Assembly: GCA_016196035.1 (NCBI GenBank)
Contig: JACPYM010000095.1
Location: 62,001 to 126,000 of the forward strand
Source of the DNA: Acidobacteriota bacterium
GTDB taxonomy: Bacteria > Acidobacteriota > Blastocatellia > RBC074
Direction of reading: 5' to 3'
Length of the DNA stretch: 64,000 bases
The notes beneath the pieces were generated by a model, which was not told the origin of the DNA, searched no databases, and worked only from the letters and a program-made list of their open reading frames with translations. A program made the position numbers and the translations under genes. Positions 19,127 through 26,623 of this stretch are shown here, piece after piece. Every line of letters starts with the position of its first letter. Position 1 is the stretch's first letter.

Positions 19127-19717
19127 ATGGAACTGAAAGCGGCGCCTTCCGCGGAAAAGCGGTTCGAGCAGATCGTGCGTGACTATGGCCGTTTTCTGCG
19201 GCAGACGATCATCCGCGTTTGCCCGAAGGATGTGGGGCTGCAATACGATGAAATCGAACAGGAGGCGCGCTTGCGGCTGTGGCGCGCGCTCGAAAGTGAG
19301 AGGGAAATCCACGACCTGTCGTCTTATCTTTATCGCATCGCGGTGACGACGACGCTGGACGCCATTAAAAGCGTCAAGCGCAAACGCGAAGAACAGATGG
19401 TGCTGGCGGAAGACGACAACGAGAATGGCCGCAAAGAGAGCAACAGTGTCCCGCACGTGTTGTTGGCCGATTCCAAACAAGCGCCCGATCAGGCCGTCGA
19501 GCGCCAACAATTGGTCAACAAGGTCAAAGAAGCCCTGAACCAACTGCCGGACAATCGCCGCACGGCGGTCGGGCTGCATCTGGAAGGGCTAACCACGCAG
19601 GAAATCGCCGACCTGCTCGGCTGGAGCGAACCCAAAGCACGCAACCTGGTCTATCGCGGACTCGGCGACGTGCGCGCGTACTTGCAGGAAGCAGGAGTCG
19701 AATATGCAACTCAGTGA
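19127..19717 (+). CDS. ECF-type RNA polymerase sigma factor
   Basis: A 196-residue protein. The region-2 helices show IEQEARLRLWRALESE and SSYLYRIAVTTTLDAIK; region 4 is LNQLPDNRRTAVGLHLEGLT followed by TQEIADLLGWSEPKARNLVYRGL, a helix-turn-helix for -35 recognition. Length and layout fit extracytoplasmic-function sigma-70 factors. It directs RNA polymerase to a small regulon, probably including its own operon. ATG at 19127 is preferred to a TTG at 19121. The anti-sigma gene starts 14 bases before this stop in another frame, indicating translational coupling. Confidence 0.93.
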   Translation: MELKAAPSAEKRFEQIVRDYGRFLRQTIIRVCPKDVGLQYDEIEQEARLRLWRALESEREIHDLSSYLYRIAVTTTLDAIKSVKRKREEQMVLAEDDNENGRKESNSVPHVLLADSKQAPDQAVERQQLVNKVKEALNQLPDNRRTAVGLHLEGLTTQEIADLLGWSEPKARNLVYRGLGDVRAYLQEAGVEYATQ

Positions 19718-20630
19718 TGAGGCTCTGAAAAACCTCTGGCAAACCGAAACCGCGCGTGGGACGAACCGCCGCGAGTGCCTCTCGTCTGAAACGTTGCTGC
19801 GCGCGGGGGCGCATGAATTGCGCGCGCCTGAAGCCGAACGTATCGCTGCGCATCTGGCTGCTTGCGCCGATTGCGCCGAGGAATACCGAATCGCGCTCGC
19901 CGTTCACGACTGGGCCGCTGAAACCGCCACGCGGCACACCGCGCCCGCCGTTCACCTGAAGGCGCCACCGTCGTGGTGGGGCCGTCTCTTGGCGCTGTTC
20001 AATCCGCTGACGGCGACACTGACGGCGGTGTTGTTGCTCGTCAGTCTGGTGCTCGGCGCGGCTTGGCTGTCATTTCGCCGCCAGAACCAAACCCTTACCG
20101 CGCAAGTTCAACAGCAACGCGAAGAATTGACTGAAGCCGCCGCGCTCAAGGCGCAACTCGCCGAATTGCAACGCCAGCAGGCCGAACGCCCTGCCACCAC
20201 TGAGCAGGCAGGCGGGCAGGCAACCTTACAAGCCGAACTCGCGCGGCTGAAGCAGGAACTTGCCCAGGGCGCGCAGCCGCAACTGGACGTGCCGCAATTC
20301 GATCTCGATCCCGCCCCCGCCACGCGCGGCGCTGGCGGCGGTAACGCCACCAGCGCCACGCTTACTGTGCCCGCCGCCGCCACAGTCTTCACGCTCAACT
20401 TGCCGGGCGCGGGCAGCCAGCCTTTCCCGCAGTACCTGATCGAATTGCAAAACGCGCAAACCAGCCAGGTCGTGTGGAGCACGCGGCGCAACCGCGATGG
20501 CGAGACTACGTTTACCTTGACGCTCGCGAAACGCGGCTTGGCCGCCGGGCGCTATCGCATCCGCGTTTACGGCGTGCAGGGCCGGCAAAAGACGCGCGTG
20601 CAAGAGTACGCCGTGCAGGTGAAGTACTGA
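19704..20630 (+). CDS. Anti-sigma factor with zinc-binding motif, TM segment and coiled coil
   Basis: A 308-residue protein. The N-terminal zinc-binding anti-sigma motif is AHLAACADCAEEYR (HxxxCxxC, near residues 51-58). One transmembrane helix lies near residues 110-130 (TAVLLLVSLVLGAAWL), then a Q/E/L-rich coiled coil to about 195, and an outer domain of beta type (TVFTLNLPGAG to RVQEYAVQVKY). It probably binds and restrains the sigma factor encoded just upstream, with the outer domain sensing an envelope signal. The 14-base overlap with the sigma gene fits a matched pair. The CHAT gene downstream could be part of the same pathway. Confidence 0.88.
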   Translation: MQLSDEALKNLWQTETARGTNRRECLSSETLLRAGAHELRAPEAERIAAHLAACADCAEEYRIALAVHDWAAETATRHTAPAVHLKAPPSWWGRLLALFNPLTATLTAVLLLVSLVLGAAWLSFRRQNQTLTAQVQQQREELTEAAALKAQLAELQRQQAERPATTEQAGGQATLQAELARLKQELAQGAQPQLDVPQFDLDPAPATRGAGGGNATSATLTVPAAATVFTLNLPGAGSQPFPQYLIELQNAQTSQVVWSTRRNRDGETTFTLTLAKRGLAAGRYRIRVYGVQGRQKTRVQEYAVQVKY

Positions 20631-20986
20631 TGCGATGCCGGCGGAAACGCCGGGAAGCTAGCGCGGTTTTCAGTTCAATGCCGGAGGAAGCGCCGCCGTG
20701 GGTGGGACAAGCTGGCATCCCAAATCCACGGTTAAGCAGTTGAAATCACAGTTTCGACCAATAGCAGCGGGCTTTTTTGTCAGCCTGGCTATTCACCCAG
20801 GGAGTGAAATTGCGCCGCCGTACAGCAGACTGCCAGTCTGCTGTAGACGCGGCCAGTGGGCTATTCGCCGAGACTACAGCAGACTGGCAGTCTGCTGTAC
20901 GGTTTTAGCCGTGGATTCAGGATGGCATCTTGTCCCACGCTCAATCCTCCACGCATTTGCGGCAAGCCAATGAAAGGAAGAAGTGT
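20631..20986. other. 356-bp spacer between anti-sigma and CHAT genes filled by nested palindromes
   Basis: Apart from the nested element at 20698-20942, only a short GC-rich stretch and the CHAT ribosome-binding site (GAAAGGAAG, about seven bases before the ATG) are seen. No gene is supported. Confidence 0.6.
20698..20942. repeat. Nested palindromic element (outer arms plus inner palindrome)
   Basis: The outer arms at 20698-20733 (GTGGGTGGGACAAGCTGGCA onward) and 20908-20942 are inverted copies, and both contain CCACGG and GGACAAG-type blocks. Inside lies a second inverted pair at 20819-20902, with arms of the type TACAGCAGACTGCCAGTCTG. This looks like one MITE-like unit carrying another. 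Confidence 0.75.
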
Positions 20987-23900
20987 ATGAACAAGCCCCG
21001 CGCCAATCCATTGCTACTGGCCGGCTGGATGTTTTGCCTGTGCGCCGCCGCTGTCGGGCAACAACAAGACAATACGCTCCTCTTGCCAGCGTCGCCGGTC
21101 GAACGCGAAATCGCGGGCGGACAAGCTCATCACTATCAAATCACGCTGCTGACCGGGCAAAGCCTGAAGCTCAAAGCCGAACAACAGGGCAGCGATGTTA
21201 TCCTGACGCTGTTCAGCCCGGAAGGGCAGCAGCTTGCCGAAGCAAACCTGCCGAATGGAACCAGGGGGTTGGAATGGCTGCTCTGGTTGCCGCAACGCAA
21301 TGGCGCTTACCAACTCAAAGTCACGTCAAACGACAAAGGCGCAACGGCGGGCCGTTATGTCCTCAGCGCCGAAGTCGCGCCAGCCGATGAAAAAAACGTG
21401 CTGGCGATTCAAAAATTTAACGAGGGGATGCAGTTGCGCAAAACCGGTCAGCGTGAATCATTCCCGCAGGCGTTGCGCAGCTTCGCCGAAGCCCTGACGG
21501 CTTGGCGCGCCGCCGGTGATCGTGGGCTGGAGGCCAGTACCTTGCAGCAACTCGGCGGGGTCAGCGGACGCGCCGGCAATCATCAACAAGCCCTCGACTA
21601 TTACCAACAGGCCCTGGCGCTTTTCCGCGCGCTGGAACTGAAACCGGAACAGGCGGAGGTGCTGAGTAACATCGCCGACAGATATGCAGCGTTGGCGGAG
21701 CTGCCGAGCGCGCTGGAATACTACCAACGGGCGCTGGCGCTCCGGGAATTTCTCGCGCCGCTCAATGTGGGCATTCTGTTGGATAACCTCGGCCAGGTGT
21801 ATGCCAATCAGGGCGATTATCGAAAGGCGCTGGCCGCGCATCAACAGGCGCTGGCGCTGTTTCAGGAACTGGGCGCGCGGAAAGACGAACTGGTGACGTT
21901 GCCGCGGATTGCCAGAGTGCAACGGCTGTTGGGAGACTATGCCCAGGCGCTGGCTTGGCTGAATCGGGGGCTGGCACTCAGCCGGGAACTGAAAGCGCCG
22001 GTCGAGGAATCATTCAACTTGCAACAGCTCGGACAGCTTTACGCCGTCTCCGGCGACCAAGCGCGCGGGGTCGAATATCTGGAACGCGCGGCAGCGGTTT
22101 GCCGCGCCGAAAAAAGCCGCTCGTGCGAGATGAATGCGGTGAATCAGTTGGGGCAGCTTTACAAAGACCAGGGCGCGTCTGACAAAGCGCTGACCGCGTT
22201 CAATGAAGTGCTCGCTTACTTTGGCGAGCTTGGCAGCCGGGTTTCTGAAGCCGTCACCAAAGGACACCTCGGCGACATTTTGGCAGCGCAAGGCGAGTAC
22301 CCACAGGCGTTGTCCTATCAGAACCAGGCCCTCGCTACTTTACGAACTGTTGGGGCGCGCCAGGCGCTGGTCGTGCGGCTCATTCGGACGGCGGAAACTT
22401 ACCGGAACGCCGGGCAGCCCGAAAAGGCCAAAGAGTTACTGACAGAAGCGGCCACCGCTAATCAGGACATTGGGAGCCGGAGTGATGAGGCGCAGATTTT
22501 CCGCGCGCTGTCTGCACTCGCGCGCGATGAAGGCCAACTGCAACCGGCGCGCGAACTGATCGAAAAATCGTTGCTGGCGATTGAGCGCCAGCGGACCGGC
22601 GCGCTTACGCCAGCGTTGCGCGCCACCTTCGGCGTGTTCCTGCACCGTTACTATCAGGACTACGTCGAAATTTTGATGGCTTTGCACGCGCAGTCGCCAA
22701 CAGCAGGCTATGCCGCGCTGGCGCTGGGCGCGCATGAACGTGTCCGGGCGCGCAGTCTGCTGGATTTGCTGAGCGAAGCGCGCGTGGAGTTGCGGACGGG
22801 CGTTGAGCCGGCGTTGCTGGAAAAAGAACGCTTGTTGCAGGAACAGGTGAACGCCCGCGAAACGTTGCGCCGCCAGTTGTTGGAAAATCAACGGACTGCC
22901 GCACGCGCCAAGGCGTATGAGCCGGAAATCAGCGACCTGCTCACTCAACTCCAAACCGTCGAAACGCAAATTCGCGCGGCAAGCCCGCGCTTTGCCGCGC
23001 TGACGCAACCCGCCCCGCTCACGCCCGCCGCTCTTCAGCAGCGCGTGCTGGATGACGACACGTTGCTGCTCGAATACGCGCTCAGCCCCCAACGCAGTTA
23101 TTTGTGGGCGGTGACGACGCAGGAACTGCACAGTTTCGTTTTGCCCGACGTGGGCGTGATCGAAGCCGCCGCGCGCCGCTGGCTCGACCTCTTGCCGAAA
23201 GGCACGCAGCGCAAATATCAGCGCGAAACCGAACTCGCCGCCGCCGAACTGAGCCGCTTGATCCTCGCGCCCGCCGCCGCGCATTTGCATAAAAAACGGC
23301 TGGTGATCGTGGCGGATGGGCTGTTGCAATACGTGCCGTTCGCCGCCTTGCCGGTTGTCGGTAGTCAGTTGCCGGTTGTCGGTAAAAACTTAGTTCCTAA
23401 CCGACAACCGACAACCGCTAACCGGCAAACCTTGCTTGCCCGCCACGAACTCGTCAGCTTGCCCTCGGCTTCGGCGCTGGCGGTGTTGCGCAACGAAATC
23501 AACGGGCGTCCGGCGGCCGCCAAACAACTCGCCGTCTTTGCCGATCCCGTTTTTCAAGCCGGCGATGCGCGCGTGCAACTGGCCAAGACCACGGCGCCCG
23601 GCACCACAAAGATGACGGAAAGCGCAAAAGATTTGGCCGCGCAAGCGCTGACGCGCGCCGCCGCCGAGGCGGGCCTGACAAGCTTCGCGCGGCTGCCTTT
23701 CGCGCGTCAGGAGGCTGAAACCATCGCCAAGTTGCTGCCGCCGGCGCAGCAGTTGAAAGCGCTGGATTTCACGGCCAGCCGCCAAACCGCGCTGACCGGC
23801 CAACTCAATCAATACCGCCGCCTGCATTTCGCCACGCACGGCCTGCTCAACAGCCAGCATCCGGAATTGTCGGGCATCGTGCTCTCGCTGGTGGATGAGG

Positions 23901-24262
23901 CGGGTCAGGCACAGGACGGGTTTTTGCGCCTGAGCGATTTGTACAACCTCAAGCTCAATGCCGACCTGGTCGTGCTCTCGGCCTGCCAAACGGCGCTGGG
24001 CAAAGACGTGCGCGGCGAAGGCCTGGTTGGGCTGACGCGCGGCTTTATGTTCGCCGGCGCGGCGCGCGTCGTGGCGAGTTTGTGGAACGTCAACGATGCC
24101 GCGACCGCCGCACTGATGCAGCATTTTTACCGCGCCATGCTGATCGAAAAGCTGACCCCCGCCGCCGCCTTGCGCGCCGCCCAACTGGCGCTGGCGCGCG
24201 ACCCGCGCTGGGCCGCGCCGTATTACTGGTCGGGCTTCGTGTTGCAGGGGGAATGGAAATGA
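20987..24262 (+). CDS. CHAT-domain (caspase-like) protease with TPR array
   Basis: A 1091-residue protein. Signal peptide (LLLAGWMFCLCAAAVG), then a beta-rich domain to about 130 resembling a pre-peptidase domain (QAHHYQITLLTGQSLKLKAE), a TPR array from about 140 to 530 (recurrent ALDYYQQALALFRAL and NLGQVYANQGDYRKAL patterns), a linker helix region, and a C-terminal CHAT domain. The catalytic pair is visible: His951 in LHFATHG and Cys1000 in LSACQT, followed by GEGLVGLTRGFMFAGAARVVASLW. CHAT proteins are cysteine peptidases of the caspase clan, used in regulated proteolysis or cell death. A heptamer hairpin is read through near residues 788-815. The start has GGAAG six bases upstream. Confidence 0.93.
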   Translation: MNKPRANPLLLAGWMFCLCAAAVGQQQDNTLLLPASPVEREIAGGQAHHYQITLLTGQSLKLKAEQQGSDVILTLFSPEGQQLAEANLPNGTRGLEWLLWLPQRNGAYQLKVTSNDKGATAGRYVLSAEVAPADEKNVLAIQKFNEGMQLRKTGQRESFPQALRSFAEALTAWRAAGDRGLEASTLQQLGGVSGRAGNHQQALDYYQQALALFRALELKPEQAEVLSNIADRYAALAELPSALEYYQRALALREFLAPLNVGILLDNLGQVYANQGDYRKALAAHQQALALFQELGARKDELVTLPRIARVQRLLGDYAQALAWLNRGLALSRELKAPVEESFNLQQLGQLYAVSGDQARGVEYLERAAAVCRAEKSRSCEMNAVNQLGQLYKDQGASDKALTAFNEVLAYFGELGSRVSEAVTKGHLGDILAAQGEYPQALSYQNQALATLRTVGARQALVVRLIRTAETYRNAGQPEKAKELLTEAATANQDIGSRSDEAQIFRALSALARDEGQLQPARELIEKSLLAIERQRTGALTPALRATFGVFLHRYYQDYVEILMALHAQSPTAGYAALALGAHERVRARSLLDLLSEARVELRTGVEPALLEKERLLQEQVNARETLRRQLLENQRTAARAKAYEPEISDLLTQLQTVETQIRAASPRFAALTQPAPLTPAALQQRVLDDDTLLLEYALSPQRSYLWAVTTQELHSFVLPDVGVIEAAARRWLDLLPKGTQRKYQRETELAAAELSRLILAPAAAHLHKKRLVIVADGLLQYVPFAALPVVGSQLPVVGKNLVPNRQPTTANRQTLLARHELVSLPSASALAVLRNEINGRPAAAKQLAVFADPVFQAGDARVQLAKTTAPGTTKMTESAKDLAAQALTRAAAEAGLTSFARLPFARQEAETIAKLLPPAQQLKALDFTASRQTALTGQLNQYRRLHFATHGLLNSQHPELSGIVLSLVDEAGQAQDGFLRLSDLYNLKLNADLVVLSACQTALGKDVRGEGLVGLTRGFMFAGAARVVASLWNVNDAATAALMQHFYRAMLIEKLTPAAALRAAQLALARDPRWAAPYYWSGFVLQGEWK
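23349..23431. repeat. Heptamer-armed hairpin inside the CHAT gene
   Basis: The left arm has 7-bp units TTGCCGG, TTGTCGG, TAGTCAG and TTGCCGG, TTGTCGG; the right arm has the inverted AACCGAC, AACCGAC, AACCGCT, AACCGGC. It lies in frame and encodes a low-complexity V/G/N/R/Q segment between the TPR-to-CHAT linker and the CHAT domain. It is a repeat insertion tolerated by the protein. Confidence 0.85.
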
Positions 24263-24291
24263 CGTGACTATAGAGAACAGGACTTACGCAG

Positions 24292-24386
24292 AAATTTGCC
24301 ACAGAGGCACAGAGGCACTGAGCAAGACCAGGAATTTCTCCCATAAACGAAAAAGCTCTGTGACTCCGTGCCTCTGTGGCAAATTT
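24292..24386. repeat. Palindrome with AAATTTGCCACAGAGGCAC arms
   Basis: Arms of 19 bp at both ends match in inverted orientation, and the left one is followed by a second AGAGGCAC. It is placed 30 bp after the CHAT stop codon, so it may act as an end-of-transcript structure. Confidence 0.8.
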
Positions 24387-24393
24387 GGTTCAT

Positions 24394-24482
24394 GGTACGG
24401 AACCGGGAGCGTGAGCGACCGGGTGCTGCTGCGCCGGTCTTACGCGGAGTAACCCAGTCGCTCACGCTCCCGGTTCCGTGCC
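24394..24482. repeat. Palindrome with GTACGGAACCGGGAGCGTGAGC arms in the CHAT-sorbosone dehydrogenase spacer
   Basis: Inverted arms of about 26 bp differ at one base and surround a GC-rich loop of about 37 bp. The arm contains GCGTGAGC, also found in the core of the R1 elements. It lies directly beside the previous palindrome in the convergent spacer of two genes (CHAT ends, the sorbosone dehydrogenase gene ends). Confidence 0.8.
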
Positions 24483-24556
24483 AGCGTATTCGCCAGCAGC
24501 CATTCGCGATCAATCATTGTTCGACAAACGGAGCGGCCTCTTTTCCACCACCTTGA

Positions 24557-26413
24557 TTACCTGATATTGACCCGCACCGTATTCGCTACCTGTCCATCAA
24601 CCGTCAACACCACGTCAACATCGCCGCGCCCGATCAATGAACGCGGGATGCTGAGATTGGCTTGATCCACGCCGATCAATGAGCCTTGCGCGCCCGCGAA
24701 AGTGACGGGCGCATTCGTGCCGCCGATGGTGGCCGTGGCGCTGGATAGCGCGCCGCTGAAACGGAAGCCCGTGCCAAAGACCACGAGAAAAACCGGCTCT
24801 GAGCCTAATCCGACATCAATCGGAATGGCTTCGTACTGATTGGTCGCCGGATTGAAGCGCGCAATCGGCTCGACGGTTTGCCCGCGCAACACGACCGCGG
24901 CGGGTAGGCCGCGCCCGCTAGCGTTGAGCGCAAAGATGGCGGGCGAGACTTTGGCGATGGTGATGTCTTGCGCCGACACCACGCCCTGGCCGCTGGTGAT
25001 TGTCACGCGCGCCTGACCCAAAGCGGTGCCGGCGGGAATTTGATAGTTGACCTGCGTGGGCGAAACGAAAAACTGCGGCGCGAGGCGTTCAACGCCTGTG
25101 GCATCGCGCACGCTGACGCGCGTTTCCAGCATCGCCGTCGGCAGTGGTGTGGTGGCCGCTGATTGCGTGCCCGTCGCCAGCCCCGTGCCAAACGCCGCCA
25201 CGATGGATTCGGGCGCGAGGCTCGCGCCGCGATAACTGGCGGCGGAAACATTGACCAGCGCGCGCGGCGCGGCATTGACCAGCCGGTAAATCGTGCCCGC
25301 GCCCGCCACAACATACAGTTCGCCCGCTTCGTCTTCGCCAAACGAAGTGATGCCCAGGTTGGTGTCGAACAGCGTCCGCACCGCGCCGTTCTCGCGCAGG
25401 TAGAGCGTGCCGAAACAATAGTCGCCGAAAAGATAGGCACCCGGCGTCAAGGTGAGCGCCGCCCCGCGATAAACATAGCCGCCCGTCACCGAACCCGCGC
25501 AGTTCGAACCGACGTGCGGGTAGTCATAAAGCGGCGGCGTGAATTTCGCATCCGTGCAGGAACCCGGCCCCAGATTCGTGCAGCGCGTGCCTTCCAACAC
25601 CCGCCAGCCGTAGTTGCCGCCCAGCTTGATGAGGTCTATCTCTTCGCGCGCATCCTGCCCGACATCGCCCGCATACAGTTCGCCCGTCAACCGGTCGAAC
25701 GAAAAGCGCCAGGGATTGCGCATACCCACGGCATAGATTTCATCGCGGCCCGGCGTCGGGCCGAAAAAGGGATTGCTGGAGGGCGACGAATAAGGCGTCG
25801 CGCCGTTGGGCGTATTCACATCAATGCGCAAAATTTTGCCGAGCAGTTCTTCGACGTTTTGCGCGCGATTGCCGGGGTCGTTGGCGCTGCCGCCATCACC
25901 CATGCCGATGTACAAAAAACCATCCGGGCCGAAATCCAGCATGCCGCCGTTGTGGTTTTGGAAGGGTTGCGGAATGGTCAGCAGAATCGTCTCCGCCGTG
26001 TCGGCCATGTTCGGATTGCTGGCCGACGCCTTGTATTCGGCGATCACTGTCGCACCGTCAGTTTGCCGCGTGTAATTGACGAAAAAACGGCGGTTGCTGC
26101 TGAACTGCGGATGAAAGGCCAAGCCCAGCAAACCGCGTTCGCCGCCGGAAAGGACTTTGGCCGTGATGTCCAAAAAGACCGCCGCTGTCGTCGCGCCCGG
26201 TTGCCGCACGCGAATGCGTCCGGCTTGTTCGAGAATAAAGAGCCGGTTCGTCTGGTCATGCGCGCTGGTGATGAAAACCGGCGCGGCCAAGCCCGTTAAA
26301 AACGGTTCGAGTTGCAGCACACTGTTGGTTTGGGCGCGGCTGCGCTCAATGGGCCAATAGCACAGGACAAGGCAACACAGTAGCAATCCGATTCGGTTTA
26401 ACAACGTGGTCAT
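24557..26413 (-). CDS. Secreted glucose/sorbosone dehydrogenase-like protein with Solibacter-type C-terminal domain
   Basis: A 618-residue protein. Signal peptide (LLNRIGLLLCCLVLCYWP), then a six-bladed PQQ-type propeller at about 35-380 with family motifs RLFILEQAGRIRV, GERGLLGLAFHPQF, FQNHNGGMLDFGPDGFLYIG, GNYGWRVLEG and GGYVYRGAAL, then a TIGR03437-like domain at about 384-618. Such proteins oxidise sugars or related aldoses outside the cytoplasm with pyrroloquinoline quinone. The histidine in NHNGG, expected near the cofactor, is present. ATG 26411-26413 is supported by AGGAGG five bases upstream; the longer frame (to 26527) reads through repeat sequence. Substrate not predictable. Confidence 0.9.
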   Translation of the reverse strand: MTTLLNRIGLLLCCLVLCYWPIERSRAQTNSVLQLEPFLTGLAAPVFITSAHDQTNRLFILEQAGRIRVRQPGATTAAVFLDITAKVLSGGERGLLGLAFHPQFSSNRRFFVNYTRQTDGATVIAEYKASASNPNMADTAETILLTIPQPFQNHNGGMLDFGPDGFLYIGMGDGGSANDPGNRAQNVEELLGKILRIDVNTPNGATPYSSPSSNPFFGPTPGRDEIYAVGMRNPWRFSFDRLTGELYAGDVGQDAREEIDLIKLGGNYGWRVLEGTRCTNLGPGSCTDAKFTPPLYDYPHVGSNCAGSVTGGYVYRGAALTLTPGAYLFGDYCFGTLYLRENGAVRTLFDTNLGITSFGEDEAGELYVVAGAGTIYRLVNAAPRALVNVSAASYRGASLAPESIVAAFGTGLATGTQSAATTPLPTAMLETRVSVRDATGVERLAPQFFVSPTQVNYQIPAGTALGQARVTITSGQGVVSAQDITIAKVSPAIFALNASGRGLPAAVVLRGQTVEPIARFNPATNQYEAIPIDVGLGSEPVFLVVFGTGFRFSGALSSATATIGGTNAPVTFAGAQGSLIGVDQANLSIPRSLIGRGDVDVVLTVDGQVANTVRVNIR

Positions 26414-26475
26414 TCCACCCTCCTGAGAAAAAGACTTTGTAGCAATAAATTGAGGGAGGTGATCTATGAGGAGAG

Positions 26476-26573
26476 AGAGGTTACGGAACAGACGGAATGA
26501 ACGGAACAGACGGAAGTGATTCAACACAGGCAGTTTCGTCTGTTCCGTTATTTCTGTTTATTCCGTAATCTCG
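26476..26573. repeat. Inverted repeat with 9-bp periodic arms upstream of the sorbosone dehydrogenase gene
   Basis: The left arm contains ACGGAACAG/ACGGAATGA units in 9-bp steps. The right arm (CTGTTCCGTT onward) is the inverse, ending TTCCGTAATCTC against GAGGTTACGGAA. It is unlike the 7-bp arms elsewhere in the window. Confidence 0.7.
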
Positions 26574-26623
26574 CCTTATCTCACTTCTTTGAGCTACTCC
26601 CAAAGACCTTAGTTGGGGGATGC

